Shown: in pieces, positions 12,813-12,868 of the stretch
How positions within the stretch are numbered: the first letter of the stretch is position 1
Layout of the letters: every line of letters starts with the position of its first letter
NCBI GenBank assembly: GCA_964611755.1
Contig: CAZTBB010000054.1
Span: forward strand, 1-12,868
Direction of reading: 5' to 3'
DNA: 12,868 nucleotides
From: CAZTBB01 sp964611755
GTDB lineage: Bacteria; Pseudomonadota; Alphaproteobacteria; Micavibrionales; Micavibrionaceae
The notes under the pieces: model-generated
The model's database searches: none
Told to the model about the DNA's origin: nothing
What the model saw: the letters and a program-made list of their open reading frames with translations, nothing else
Program-made: the position numbers and the translations under genes

Positions 12813-12868
12813 ATGAAAATAAAATTAGTCTTATTCGCTCTGGCTTTTTGCATTATGGCTTCATCGCC
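12813..12868 (+). CDS. petC: cytochrome c1 subunit, N-terminal fragment (runs off the window)
   Basis: Only 18 codons are present: MKIKLVLFALAFCIMASS. A lysine-containing start followed by a hydrophobic stretch is a Sec signal peptide. GAGGA (12802-12806) lies six bases before the ATG, and the start is 37 bases after petB. No haem-binding motif is in view. The cytochrome c1 assignment comes from its place as third gene of petABC and from the expectation of an exported protein there. Confidence 0.75.
   Translation, partial: MKIKLVLFALAFCIMASS

Noticed and set aside
1..12868. CRISPR array, insertion sequence, prophage, toxin-antitoxin or tRNA gene
   Set aside because: No spaced repeats of suitable length, transposase, integrase, phage protein or cloverleaf-like sequence was found on either strand by eye.

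Overview
The window is a gene-dense stretch of an alphaproteobacterial chromosome with mid-range GC (estimated by eye, not computed). Support for this placement comes from a GTTC-N7-GTTC SOS box in front of recA, which is the alphaproteobacterial LexA operator type. A slt / dapA / smpB cluster, a DUF1285-cca pair and a trmL-hemF / petABC neighbourhood also fit. Oxygen-dependent HemF together with a cytochrome bc1 complex points to an aerobically respiring, probably free-living cell. I cannot name the genus. No phage, IS element, CRISPR array, rRNA or tRNA gene is visible.

Layout. Positions 1-46 hold the last codons of an upstream gene, possibly the receiver end of a CckA-type kinase. recA (185-1315, +) follows with its own SOS-controlled promoter and a strong terminator. 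smpB and dapA form a minus-strand pair (2847 to 1421) that converges on recA. A soluble lytic transglycosylase (slt, ending at 4851, +) diverges from dapA, and its start codon is a real puzzle. Next come a NarL/FixJ-type response regulator (4990-5658, +) and a membrane-bound PAS hybrid histidine kinase of the CckA-like sequence type (5714-7561, +). A DUF1285 gene and cca follow head to tail. A hairpin usable in both directions separates cca from the minus-strand trmL-hemF pair (10733 to 9271). The bc1 operon petA-petB-petC starts at 10895 on the plus strand, and petC runs off the end.

How the genes work together. recA is the SOS recombinase. SmpB (trans-translation), Cca (tRNA 3' ends) and TrmL (anticodon wobble methylation) serve translation. 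DapA (lysine and diaminopimelate) and Slt (cell-wall turnover) both touch peptidoglycan. HemF makes haem precursors that the neighbouring bc1 genes need. The regulator/kinase pair is the least conserved-looking part of the window and the best candidate for something not yet described. It has an unexplained acidic insertion in the kinase ATP-binding domain and a triple ATGCGT repeat upstream. No gene-free stretch exceeds 300 bases. Overall this is mostly an ordinary core region. I did not find a convincing new multi-gene system.
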